In this document: piece by piece, positions 1-6,907 of the stretch
How positions within the stretch are numbered: position 1 is the first letter of the stretch
Layout of the letters: the number at the start of each line of letters is the position of its first letter
Source: Candidatus Bathyarchaeota archaeon
GTDB taxonomy: Archaea; Thermoproteota; Bathyarchaeia; Bathyarchaeales; Bathyarchaeaceae
Direction of reading: 5' to 3'
DNA length: 12,474 nt
Assembly: GCA_014859755.1 (NCBI GenBank)
Contig: JACUTO010000034.1
Coordinates: forward strand, 1 to 12,474
Notes under the pieces: generated by a model
Seen by the model: the letters and a program-made list of their open reading frames with translations, nothing else
Told to the model about the DNA's origin: nothing
Databases searched by the model: none
Translations under genes and position numbers: made by a program

Positions 1-2
1 CC

Positions 3-755
3 CACCGAGCCCACATCTCAATCGTCGGATTCACCGCTGTCTTACCCAGCGTTGCTGGTCGAATAATGGAGAGGGAACTCAAGGCTTTAAAGAAGGTTTT
101 GGAGGCTCCGGAAAAGCCGTGTGTTTTCGTCATGGGAGGGGTGAAAGGCGACGACTCCTTGGAAATATCTCGTTATGTGCTTAAGAACAACATTGCTGAC
201 TACATCTTAACCGGTGGCGTCATAGGTCAAATATTTCTTGTAGCCAAGAACGTTGACCTCGGGAAACCGAACATGCAATTTTTGGAAAAGAAGAGACTAA
301 TGGGTTTGGTGCCTGGCATAAAAGAACTGATGAAAGAATACCCTGCGGCAATTATGGTTCCTGTGGATTTAGCCATTGACGTGGAACAAAAGAGGAAGGA
401 AATCGCAGTTAATGAGCTTCCCACAAACAATGCCATCTATGACATTGGAACAGAAACCGCTAAAAAATACGGCGAATTAATACGAAAAGCCAAATCCATC
501 GTGATTAGCGGTCCTATGGGAGTTTTCGAAAACAAAGAATTCATGGCGGGAACCAAAAAAGTCTTTGAGGCAGCAGCGGCTTCTGAGGCCTTTTCGCTAG
601 TTGGCGGAGGACACACGGTTGCAGCTGTGGAAGAACTTGGGTTGGCAGACAAAATATCCTACATAAGCACTGCTGGAGGGGCCCTCATAGAGTTTCTCAT
701 GGGAAAGCAGTTGCCCGGTGTCGTTGCGCTGGAGAAAGCAGCCGCCAGAACCTAA
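3..755 (+). CDS. pgk: Phosphoglycerate kinase, 3' part (5' end outside window)
   Basis: Cytosolic enzyme of glycolysis/gluconeogenesis that transfers phosphate between 1,3-bisphosphoglycerate and ADP. The reading frame is open from base 3, before the first ATG at 66: the codons just upstream encode HRAHISIVGF and LPSVAGR, conserved PGK sequence, so the ATG at 66 is an internal methionine and the true start lies outside the window. About 250 residues are visible, against roughly 410 for an archaeal PGK, so this is the end of the N-terminal domain plus the whole C-terminal nucleotide-binding domain. Visible PGK motifs are the MGG-K nucleotide-binding stretch (usual form LGGAKVxDK), GPMGVFE, GGGHT followed by a helix ending in EELG, and the C-terminal STAGGA and LPGVVAL. 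The stop is TAA, followed by a T-run that could end transcription. Identity is very secure; only the 5' end is missing. Confidence 0.97.
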   Translation, partial: HRAHISIVGFTAVLPSVAGRIMERELKALKKVLEAPEKPCVFVMGGVKGDDSLEISRYVLKNNIADYILTGGVIGQIFLVAKNVDLGKPNMQFLEKKRLMGLVPGIKELMKEYPAAIMVPVDLAIDVEQKRKEIAVNELPTNNAIYDIGTETAKKYGELIRKAKSIVISGPMGVFENKEFMAGTKKVFEAAAASEAFSLVGGGHTVAAVEELGLADKISYISTAGGALIEFLMGKQLPGVVALEKAAART

Positions 756-763
756 CCTCCCAA

Positions 764-770
764 CTTTTTT
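764..770 (+). terminator. T-run terminator candidate after pgk
   Basis: A run of seven T residues begins 9 bases after the pgk stop codon. Archaeal transcription often ends at oligo-T tracts without a hairpin, so this is a reasonable terminator, also placed to protect the convergent gene that ends at 836. No stem-loop is evident. Confidence 0.4.
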
Positions 771-835
771 GAACATTGTGCGCTTCTTTTCTAACACTTA
801 ATCTGGAATGGGCTGTCTGGAAAAAGAATCAATCG

Positions 836-1174
836 CTAAATTAATTCTTGTCTAATTCTCAGTAAATTTCTATTCACATCTTGAAAAGTGTTGTATATGT
901 CCTCTATGTGTAAAGCTGATTTTTTCATTTTATTCTGAATTATTCCTAAAGATAACACAAAGGCGCCTAGAGTTTCGCTTATTGGGGTGGGCTCTGGAAA
1001 AGCTATTATGGTTAAGCCAATTTTGACGAGCCTTGACTTGTCGCCATCTCCCCATAAGCTCTTGGTAGAGCGTAAATCCTTGGTGAATCCCTTCATGACT
1101 TCGAGGTTCTCTTGGTAACTCAGTCCTAACTCTTGTAGCACGGTGGCTGTCGTTTTTAATTCTCTTGGTTCCAC
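836..1174 (-). CDS. Conserved-looking small protein of unknown function (112 aa)
   Basis: I do not recognise this family. The 112-residue product is soluble-looking, with no signal peptide. The N-terminal half (about 5-45) is charged and probably helical. The middle (about 48-62) is hydrophobic, in a stretch reading VKIGLTIIAFPEPTPISETL, and the C-terminal half (about 65-112) looks like one or two amphipathic helices ending in NLLRIRQELI. The GTG start is preceded at once in frame by a TAG stop, with GGGAT a few bases upstream as a weak ribosome binding site, so the start is well bounded. It converges with pgk, and an oligo-T stretch on the minus strand at 821-828 may end it. The gene is 260 bases away from the exchanger, so its context says little. 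It is probably a real lineage-specific gene because the frame is clean and the codon use matches its neighbours. Confidence 0.6.
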   Translation of the reverse strand: MEPRELKTTATVLQELGLSYQENLEVMKGFTKDLRSTKSLWGDGDKSRLVKIGLTIIAFPEPTPISETLGAFVLSLGIIQNKMKKSALHIEDIYNTFQDVNRNLLRIRQELI

Positions 1175-1434
1175 GGTGTATCCCTATGTTTCTTTTGAGG
1201 CATTGTTCTGATTTTAGGTCATATCTAGCACAAAAGCTTTAACACTTCAAATGATGTGCAAAATGTTCCCACTTAGACTCTGACAGAGGAAAAACTTTCA
1301 ACAAATTGTCAAAGAAATTCTTTTGCTTTTCCAGTTTTTAAAAGAAAGACAAAAAGTTACCGTGCACAAATCTTAAGAAGAGCGCTATGCCTCGTGACGT
1401 GACGGAATATAAAATAAGATGCTTGGACTTCACG
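1175..1434. other. Intergenic stretch with no gene seen
   Basis: These 260 AT-rich bases lie between the small unknown gene and the exchanger, both on the minus strand. I see no convincing open reading frame, tRNA or hairpin RNA. The only candidate signal is the T-rich tract on the minus strand downstream of the exchanger; the promoter of the small gene must lie near 1190-1240, but no clear TATA box stands out. Confidence 0.5.
1340..1355 (-). terminator. T-rich terminator candidate after the exchanger gene
   Basis: Read on the minus strand this is TTTTTGTCTTTCTTTT, about 80 bases past the exchanger stop codon. It fits the T-rich terminators of archaea; no stem-loop is required or seen. Confidence 0.35.
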
Positions 1435-2385
1435 TTAAACGCTTAGCAGCGTATAGGAAAGTAAGTATAGGAAGAGGAACAGCGCTCCTGCTTTCTTGTC
1501 GACTTTCTTTCGTAGTGCAAGCGTTGATATGATCACGATGCAAACAAATATCGCATACGAGCCTGTGATCATAGCAAGCTCCCCAGATAGTTCTCTAATT
1601 GGGAAGATTAACGGCCCAATTCCGATGGAAACACTGGCATCGAGAATACTAGCTCCTATGACGTCTCCTATGGCAAGCTCGTACTGTTTCTTGCGGATGG
1701 CCATTAAGGTGACCACGACCTCTGGGAGAGATGTTCCGATCGCGAGTACGAAGAAGCTAATGAGGTACTCGGGAATGCGAAAGACTGCTGACAGTGTAAT
1801 TACTGATTGTATCACAGCATAGGCTCCGATGGCAACGCCTATGAATCCTAGAATGGCTACCACGAGGTGGTATAAGTGCCTTCGATCGGTAGGTGCTACT
1901 ACCTCCTCCTTTTCCTTAGCATTCTTTGCCGTGGCGCTTCTAGTTAAGAGCAAGAAGATTGGCCAACTAGCCACCAAAAAGAGCGCGTTCATTCTTGAAA
2001 TGTAACCCTTCTCAGCTATGGACACCGCAATTATAAGCGCTAAGACCTCGCAGGCTCCGATGACAGCTATCTCTTTTCTCTTCACCTTGAAAATTCCGCC
2101 TAAGAAGGGAATAAGCCCGAATACCAAAGTCATCTGGGTCAAGACAGATCCGAGGGAGTCCCCTACGTTTATGTCTCCGTGACCTAACGCGGATGAGGCG
2201 ATCGAGTTGGCAATCTCTGGCAAATCCGTGCCTAGGGACACTAGTATGAGACCAATCATGAGCGGAGAAACCCTCAATGCTGAAGCGATGATTACCGAGT
2301 GCTCAACTGCCTTGTCGCTGGAATAAGTCATAAGCGCGATTCCTATGATGAGAACTGCGACTGCAATTACTGTCTCAAAGACCAA
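1435..2385 (-). CDS. Sodium/calcium exchanger-family membrane protein
   Basis: Integral membrane antiporter of the CaCA superfamily, in which two inverted halves of five helices use a Na+ (or H+) gradient to move Ca2+ or another cation. The 316-residue length matches the 302-residue Methanocaldococcus NCX_Mj. Both alpha repeats are visible: repeat 1 at about 40-90 (GTDLPE, then GDSLGSVLTQ) and repeat 2 at about 205-255 (GTSLPE, then GDVIGASILD), joined by a charged loop at about 152-170. Aligning by eye to NCX_Mj, acidic ligands E54, E213 and D240 correspond to E57, E222 and D249, but N81 is Gln84 and S51 is Asp54, so ion choice may differ. The start is TTG at 2385: a GGGAG site lies 8 bases upstream in the mRNA, and no ATG is near. 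It is transcribed divergently from the winged-helix regulator, which may control it. Confidence 0.92.
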   Translation of the reverse strand: MVFETVIAVAVLIIGIALMTYSSDKAVEHSVIIASALRVSPLMIGLILVSLGTDLPEIANSIASSALGHGDINVGDSLGSVLTQMTLVFGLIPFLGGIFKVKRKEIAVIGACEVLALIIAVSIAEKGYISRMNALFLVASWPIFLLLTRSATAKNAKEKEEVVAPTDRRHLYHLVVAILGFIGVAIGAYAVIQSVITLSAVFRIPEYLISFFVLAIGTSLPEVVVTLMAIRKKQYELAIGDVIGASILDASVSIGIGPLIFPIRELSGELAMITGSYAIFVCIVIISTLALRKKVDKKAGALFLFLYLLSYTLLSV

Positions 2386-2427
2386 CTGGAATACTCCCTA
2401 CAAATATGCTGGGGTTATCTGGTTTTA

Positions 2428-2441
2428 ATTATTTAAACATT
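2428..2441 (-). promoter_or_regulatory. TATA-box promoter of the exchanger gene
   Basis: On the minus strand this reads AATGTTTAAATAAT, containing a consensus archaeal TATA box TTTAAATA at 2430-2437. A start of transcription about 26 bases downstream, near 2408, would give a leader of roughly 23 nt holding the GGGAG ribosome binding site. The same 14 bases occur before the thiolase gene at 9559-9572. Confidence 0.6.
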
Positions 2442-2458
2442 ATTAACGGTTTAATAAT
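2439..2458. promoter_or_regulatory. Perfect inverted repeat, candidate operator between divergent genes
   Basis: ATTATTAA and TTAATAAT form 8-bp perfect arms around the 4-base spacer CGGT. The element sits between the exchanger TATA box and the regulator TATA box, where a dimeric winged-helix repressor would block both. This role is inferred; the region is AT-rich, so chance palindromes are likelier than usual. Confidence 0.4.
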
Positions 2459-2464
2459 TTATAT
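2458..2464 (+). promoter_or_regulatory. TATA-box promoter of the winged-helix regulator
   Basis: TTTATAT matches the archaeal TATA consensus. Transcription would start near 2487, leaving a leader of about 31 nt to an ACG codon at 2518, or about 60 nt to the GTG at 2548. Confidence 0.5.
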
Positions 2465-2502
2465 CGACTTAATACTTATAACTAAGTCTTGAAACACATA
2501 AC

Positions 2503-2509
2503 GGAGGGG
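2503..2509 (+). promoter_or_regulatory. Strong ribosome binding site, too far from the GTG start
   Basis: GGAGGGG is a strong Shine-Dalgarno match. It lies about 38 bases before the GTG at 2548, which has no such site of its own, but only about 8-10 bases before an in-frame ACG at 2518. This suggests that translation really begins near 2518. Confidence 0.6.
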
Positions 2510-2547
2510 CTTAGGCCACGTCTGAACCCAAAAAAGCCGTCCATATC

Positions 2548-3093
2548 GTGGATGACCCTGAAACTATAAGCTTGCTCGCCGACTTTACGCGAACAGAAAT
2601 TCTACGCTTATTAAGCAAATATCCGATGACAGAAACTCAACTCTCTGAGCAGCTAGGTATTACGAAATCCGCCGTCGGCTATCATCTGCATCTACTTATG
2701 GATGCTGGGCTCATACACATAGACAAGGTCGAGGCGGAGAAACATGGCATCCTGCAAAAATATTACACTCCCATAGCGTTTCTACTCATCATCGACCCTG
2801 TTCGCATACCACGGGACGTTCAAAGATACTTCATCCGAACACAATTAGAACATCTGAGGGGGATGTTTAGCGTCTTCCAACTGTACCATCACGTTTCTGA
2901 GGTTTCATCAAAAAATCTTGAAAAATTGGCAATAGCTATGCTAAAACAGCTCAAAATCGTCGGGCAAAATCACACAAAAGATGTGGCGCCGGAGGACGCT
3001 GAATCCTTAAGGATAAAAATCTACGCTGAAGCTCTAGCCAACCTCACCAAGCAGAAGGAATGGCGCAGTCTATTCCAACCTAAAGGCAGATGA
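2548..3093 (+). CDS. ArsR-like winged-helix transcriptional regulator
   Basis: DNA-binding protein with an N-terminal winged helix (about residues 5-72) and a helical C-terminal part (about 85-175) that probably dimerises or senses a signal. The helix-turn-helix is clear: FTRTEILRLL, then TETQLSEQLGITKSAV with recognition helix SAVGYHLHLL, then the wing ending in KYYTPIA. This pattern is typical of archaeal ArsR/GntR-like single-domain regulators. No metal-binding cysteines are present, so a metal sensor of classic ArsR type is unlikely. The coordinates use the GTG at 2548 (181 aa). The frame is open back to 2515, and codons from 2518 would add the ten residues x-SEPKKAVHI placed after a strong Shine-Dalgarno site, so the true start may be 2518 with ACG, or ATG if that base is an error. 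It diverges from the exchanger and converges with nrdJ. Confidence 0.85.
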   Translation: MDDPETISLLADFTRTEILRLLSKYPMTETQLSEQLGITKSAVGYHLHLLMDAGLIHIDKVEAEKHGILQKYYTPIAFLLIIDPVRIPRDVQRYFIRTQLEHLRGMFSVFQLYHHVSEVSSKNLEKLAIAMLKQLKIVGQNHTKDVAPEDAESLRIKIYAEALANLTKQKEWRSLFQPKGR

Positions 3094-3100
3094 TTAAGCG

Positions 3101-5212
3101 TTAGAAGGGGCACTCACTGGTTGGGCAGCCGCCTGAATATTCGGAATCTGCGCTTACGTGTTTTTCAGTAACCATTTCCTTGGTTAATAATGGACCTACG
3201 TACAGAACTTGTTCTCTCTTGCTTCCATACCTGTAAACGGTTATGCCTTTACACTTCAGCTTGTAAGCTAGCCTGTAGATTTTTCTAACGTCTTCCACAG
3301 TGGCGTCTGGAGGGAGATTCACAGTTTTCGACACAGCGTTGTCAACATATTTCTGGAAAGCCGCCTGCATTTTCACATGCCACTCCGGGGCAATATCCAA
3401 GGCTGTAACAAAAACCCTCCGCACCTCCTTCGGAATTTCCTCTTGATTTTGTATTGACCCTGTTTTCGCAATTTTCAGCATCAAATCCCTGCTGTAAAAC
3501 CCTTTTTCTCTAGCTACTTTCTCAAAGGTGGGCTGTATTTCTAGTAATCTTGTGCCTTCCATAACGTTTCGAACGAAGGCTACGGCAAAGATCGGTTCTA
3601 TCCCGCTTGAGCAACCAGCAATTATGCTAATGGTTCCCGTGGGTGCAACTGTGGTGACTGTTGAGTTGCGTATGGTTTTGTAGCCCTTCTTTTCCCAGAG
3701 GCTACCCCTAAAGTTTGCGAAGGAACCTCTTTCTTCACCTATTTCAGCAGATTTCTTCGTAGCCTCTCCGCTAACAAACTTCATAACTTCCTCAGCAACA
3801 GCTAAGGCTTCTTCTGAATCGTAGGGGATGCCCAACCGAATAAGCATGTCCGCAAACCCCATCACTCCAAGCCCTATTTTCCGGTTAGCCTTAGTGATTT
3901 CCGCAATCTCTGGCATAGGATACTTGTTTACGTCTATGACGTTGTCCAAAAAGTGAACGGCAGTCCTAGTGACCCTTCTCAGTTTCTCCCAGTCTAAATC
4001 TCCATCCCTAACCATCTTGGCTAAGTTGATGGAACCCAGATTACATGATTCGTAAGGCAACAGAGGTTGTTCTCCGCAAGGATTAGTGCTGTGAATTTCT
4101 CCTATGTTTGGAGTTGGATTGTGGCGATTTATTTCGTCAATAAACACGAGTCCAGGATCTCCAGTTCTCCAAGCGTTCGCAACTATCAAATCGAAAACAT
4201 GTCTGGCACGCAGCTTCTCTTCAACCTTTCCACTTCGAGGATTTATGAGGCTATATTCATCGTCTTTTTCCACAGCCTCCATAAACTCGTCTGTAACTGC
4301 CACAGATATGTTGAAGTTTGTTAGGGCGCCTTCTCTAGACTTTACTTCAATGAACTTTAAGATGTCGGGATGCGTGACATCCAAGATTGCCATGTTGGCT
4401 CCTCTTCTTCGTCCTCCCTGCTTAATCACGTTGGTAGCCGCATCATAGATGGTCATAAATGACACTGGTCCAGAGGCGATGCCCTTCGTGGATCCTACTA
4501 TGTCTCCGGCGGGTCTCAACTTCGAGAATGAAAAACCTGTTCCTCCGCCGGATTGATGGATTATCGCCATGTGTTTTAATGTGGTGAATATCCCTTCTAT
4601 CGAATCCTCGACAGGCAAAACGAAACAGGCTGAAAGTTGCCCAAGCATGGTGCCAGCGTTCATCAGAGTTGGAGAGTTTGGTAGGAATTCTCGGTTCGCC
4701 ATAATCTGATAAAACTCTTCCTCAGTCTTCTTCAAGTCCGCTTTTTCATCGTAGAGAAGATCAGCTTTGGCTACGGCCTTGGCAACTCTGCGAAACATTT
4801 GGCTGGGAGTTTCAATAACCTCGCCTTCCTCGTCTTTCATAAGGTATCTGTTTTTCAGCACTTTTATCGCGTTGACTCCCAACTTCAAGTCGTCAACGAC
4901 GTCGAAGAACTTTTTGAATTCTCGAATCTCGGTGCGTTTTTGACGGTATAAAATGTAGGCTTTAGCTACATCGGCGTAACCGTTTTTGATGAGAACCTCC
5001 TCGACGATATCCTGAACATTTTCAACGCTTGGAATTTTACCTTCAAACCGTTCGTTGACGAGCTTCACAGTTTCATTTGAAAGGTTTTTTGCGAGGTCTC
5101 CGTCTCTCCGCTCGACAGCCGTCAAAGCCTTAAGGATAGCGTTGGTTATCTTCGTTTGATCGAAATCAACCATTCGTCCGTCTCTTTTTGTAATTTTGGA
5201 AACTTTAGCCAA
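3101..5212 (-). CDS. nrdJ: Adenosylcobalamin-dependent ribonucleotide reductase (class II)
   Basis: Cytosolic enzyme that reduces ribonucleotides to deoxyribonucleotides using a B12-generated thiyl radical, so it works with or without oxygen. The 703 residues contain an N-terminal ATP-cone (about 3-95, allosteric), the RNR N-terminal domain (about 100-180) and the ten-stranded barrel (about 180-660). Key residues by motif: Cys196 in LSACF and Cys390 in SCNLGS form the redox pair, and Asn377, Cys379 (thiyl radical) and Glu381 sit in NPCGE. The spacing Cys379-Cys390 matches the Thermotoga NrdJ pair 322/333. The C-terminal tail has Cys696 and Cys701 (CPTSEC), the pair that re-reduces the active site. 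HQSGGGTGF and APTGT substrate loops are intact. No intein is inserted, although such insertions are common in archaeal RNRs. The start is TTG at 5212, bounded upstream by a TAG, with GGTTGTGAG as a ribosome binding site. The stop is 7 bases from that of the convergent regulator. Confidence 0.97.
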   Translation of the reverse strand: MAKVSKITKRDGRMVDFDQTKITNAILKALTAVERRDGDLAKNLSNETVKLVNERFEGKIPSVENVQDIVEEVLIKNGYADVAKAYILYRQKRTEIREFKKFFDVVDDLKLGVNAIKVLKNRYLMKDEEGEVIETPSQMFRRVAKAVAKADLLYDEKADLKKTEEEFYQIMANREFLPNSPTLMNAGTMLGQLSACFVLPVEDSIEGIFTTLKHMAIIHQSGGGTGFSFSKLRPAGDIVGSTKGIASGPVSFMTIYDAATNVIKQGGRRRGANMAILDVTHPDILKFIEVKSREGALTNFNISVAVTDEFMEAVEKDDEYSLINPRSGKVEEKLRARHVFDLIVANAWRTGDPGLVFIDEINRHNPTPNIGEIHSTNPCGEQPLLPYESCNLGSINLAKMVRDGDLDWEKLRRVTRTAVHFLDNVIDVNKYPMPEIAEITKANRKIGLGVMGFADMLIRLGIPYDSEEALAVAEEVMKFVSGEATKKSAEIGEERGSFANFRGSLWEKKGYKTIRNSTVTTVAPTGTISIIAGCSSGIEPIFAVAFVRNVMEGTRLLEIQPTFEKVAREKGFYSRDLMLKIAKTGSIQNQEEIPKEVRRVFVTALDIAPEWHVKMQAAFQKYVDNAVSKTVNLPPDATVEDVRKIYRLAYKLKCKGITVYRYGSKREQVLYVGPLLTKEMVTEKHVSADSEYSGGCPTSECPF

Positions 5213-5253
5213 TTTTATTCGCTCACAACCCTAAAAGTACACTGTTGCTTTTT

Positions 5254-5262
5254 AATTTATAA
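5254..5262 (-). promoter_or_regulatory. TATA-box promoter of nrdJ
   Basis: TTATAAATT on the minus strand, with A-rich sequence around it, lies about 45 bases before the nrdJ TTG. Transcription near 5233 would give a leader of about 20 nt. Confidence 0.55.
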
Positions 5263-5317
5263 CTTTAGACATTTAAAATCTAAATCAATTCTTTGATTAT
5301 TTGGAAATTGAGCCGAC

Positions 5318-5328
5318 ATGTTTAAATT
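5318..5328 (+). promoter_or_regulatory. TATA-box promoter of the first acyl-CoA synthetase alpha gene
   Basis: ATGTTTAAATT has a TATA box at 5321-5328 and shares ATGTTTAAAT with the promoters of the exchanger and the thiolase. Predicted transcription start is near 5351. Confidence 0.5.
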
Positions 5329-5362
5329 AGTTAGAGCCTCCTTCCATAGGTTCTTGTGAGGT

Positions 5363-5369
5363 AGGTGAT
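5363..5369 (+). promoter_or_regulatory. Ribosome binding site that decides the start at 5374
   Basis: AGGTGAT is complementary to the conserved 3' end of archaeal 16S rRNA (AUCACCU). It ends 4 bases before the GTG at 5374 and overlaps the GTG at 5365, so it can only serve 5374. Confidence 0.5.
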
Positions 5370-5373
5370 AGAT

Positions 5374-6798
5374 GTGCCCTCGACTTCGCAAAGAACAAGC
5401 GATATTACTTTCTTTTTTGAACCCAAGAGCGTGGCTGTCGTAGGTGCTACAAACAACCCTCTCAAATTTGGTCATTATGCACTATTAAACCTCATAGATT
5501 TGGGCTTTAAGGGTAAGGTCTACCCGGTGAACCTAAAGGCAGATGAAGTGTCAGGATTAAAGGCCTATCCTCGTGTCGACCTCATTCCAGACGAAGTTGA
5601 AGTGGTTGCAATAATCGTTCCAGCGCCTTCTGTGCCCCAAGTCATGCGAGATTGCGCAAGGAAAGGTGTTAAGGGCGTTGTGATATTATCTTCAGGCTTT
5701 CGTGAGGCCGGAGGAGAAGGAATCAAATTTGAGCGAGAAATTGTGGAAACCGCAAAGAAGGCCGGAATCAGAATCGTCGGACCGAACACCACAGGTATCC
5801 TTAATACTTCTAACGGTTTCACAACATCCTTCGCGCCCCTCCCCAAGTTGAGAAAAGGCAACGTAGCTTTCATCGCCCAAACTGGCTTGTTTGCTGCAGC
5901 CGCTTTTTGGTGGATACTATCCGCGGAGCCTTTTTGCCTGAGCAGGGTTATGGGTCTCGGCAACAAATCCGACGTAGATGATTCTGAAGCGTTGGAATAT
6001 CTAGCTCATGACGAAGATACTGAGGTCATTGCCATATACATGGAAGGGGTTAAAGACGGCCGAAAGTTTCTGAAGGCTACTCGGCAGGCGGCGAAGAACA
6101 AGCCGGTTCTAATTCTGAAATCCGGAAGAACAGAAGCCGGTATACAAGCTTCAATGTCTCATACTGGTTCCTTAGCTGTGAGGGATGAAATATTCGACGC
6201 AGTGTGTAAAAAGGTCGGCGCCATTCGTGTGAAGGATTTTGAAGAGTTGACGGATTTAGCGAAGGCTTTCGCCCTCCAGCCGTTGGCGAAGGGCAACAGA
6301 ATTGGAATAGTAAGTATGACTGGGGCGGGGTGTGTAATGGCGGCAGACTATTCCGCGGAATATGGTTTAGAGGTACCTGAGTTGTCTGATGAGACGGTGA
6401 AGTACATAGAATCTTACCTGCCCTCATGGATCAACGTTAAGAACCCCTACGACAGCGAGATGCTCTTCGAGTCTGTGGGCCCTGAAGATTGCCTAAGAAT
6501 ATCGCTGGGAGGGTTCTTGGGAGATGAAAATGTTGATTGCGCTGTATGTGTCTTACCTTCGTCACCAATGTTTGCCTTTGATGTTGAAGGCTCCATTAAA
6601 GAGATCAAAGAAAAATATCCCGACAAACCGTTTGCAGTCAATCTGATAGGCTCTAAGGACATGGTGGATTTGTGGACTAAACAACTAGAAGATATCAAGG
6701 TTCCTGTTTACCCGTCCATCGAACGATGCGTGAGAGCTTTAGGAGCGCTGAGCAAATATCCTAAAATCACACGTGCCCTTGTTTCAGACTCCCAATAG
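5374..6798 (+). CDS. ADP-forming acyl-CoA synthetase, alpha-type subunit (divergent)
   Basis: Alpha half of an archaeal acetyl/acyl-CoA synthetase (ADP-forming), which turns acyl-CoA, ADP and phosphate into acid, CoA and ATP. From the GTG at 5374 it has 474 residues; a GTG at 5365 would add three. Domains are a CoA-binding Rossmann fold (about 12-140, VAVVGATNNPLKFG), a succinyl-CoA-ligase-like domain (about 145-290) and a ligase-CoA domain (about 295-465). The SHTG loop carries the likely phosphohistidine, His263. There is no ATP-grasp domain, so a separate beta subunit is needed, and none is in the window. Several motifs deviate: GPNTTG replaces GPNCxG, FIAQTG replaces FISQSG, and LAVRD replaces LAGSD, with an odd aromatic stretch FWWIL. 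The substrate could therefore be unusual, or the protein may not be a standard synthetase. It has its own promoter and lies upstream of the amidohydrolase on the same strand. Confidence 0.88.
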   Translation: MPSTSQRTSDITFFFEPKSVAVVGATNNPLKFGHYALLNLIDLGFKGKVYPVNLKADEVSGLKAYPRVDLIPDEVEVVAIIVPAPSVPQVMRDCARKGVKGVVILSSGFREAGGEGIKFEREIVETAKKAGIRIVGPNTTGILNTSNGFTTSFAPLPKLRKGNVAFIAQTGLFAAAAFWWILSAEPFCLSRVMGLGNKSDVDDSEALEYLAHDEDTEVIAIYMEGVKDGRKFLKATRQAAKNKPVLILKSGRTEAGIQASMSHTGSLAVRDEIFDAVCKKVGAIRVKDFEELTDLAKAFALQPLAKGNRIGIVSMTGAGCVMAADYSAEYGLEVPELSDETVKYIESYLPSWINVKNPYDSEMLFESVGPEDCLRISLGGFLGDENVDCAVCVLPSSPMFAFDVEGSIKEIKEKYPDKPFAVNLIGSKDMVDLWTKQLEDIKVPVYPSIERCVRALGALSKYPKITRALVSDSQ

Positions 6799-6890
6799 TG
6801 TATCAAGTTTGAAGCTTCTAATGGCGGCGCGCCCTGACTATTAGAGAAGACTTATTGTCATGAGATAAATTATATCGAGTAGAAAATCAG

Positions 6891-6898
6891 GGAAGGAG
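6891..6898 (+). promoter_or_regulatory. Ribosome binding site of the amidohydrolase
   Basis: GGAAGGAG lies 9 bases before the ATG at 6908 and favours it over the out-of-frame ATG at 6904. TATA-like AT-rich stretches occur at 6850-6858 and 6864-6876, so the gene may have its own promoter despite the upstream synthetase gene. Confidence 0.5.
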
Positions 6899-6907
6899 TT
6901 AACATGG

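Noticed and set aside
66..68. ATG at 66 as the start of phosphoglycerate kinase
   Set aside because: The frame is open back to base 3 and the upstream codons encode conserved PGK sequence, so the gene is truncated by the window edge.
606..620. His in place of Asp in the PGK GGGDT nucleotide-binding motif as an anomaly
   Set aside because: As far as I recall, archaeal PGKs often have His here (GGGH), so it is probably normal for the family.
3101..5212. An intein in the ribonucleotide reductase
   Set aside because: Catalytic motifs run on without insertion and the 703-residue length fits an uninterrupted enzyme.
5257..5475. Open frame on the minus strand across the nrdJ/synthetase promoter region
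   Set aside because: It covers two opposite promoters and the start of a well-supported gene, and its product shows no recognisable domain.
6077..6427. Long minus-strand frame inside the first synthetase gene
   Set aside because: Proline- and serine-rich translation typical of a shadow frame opposite a real coding region.
6824..6833. GGCGCGCC palindrome downstream of the first synthetase gene
   Set aside because: Only eight bases, with no supporting flanking repeat or stem extension; likely chance.
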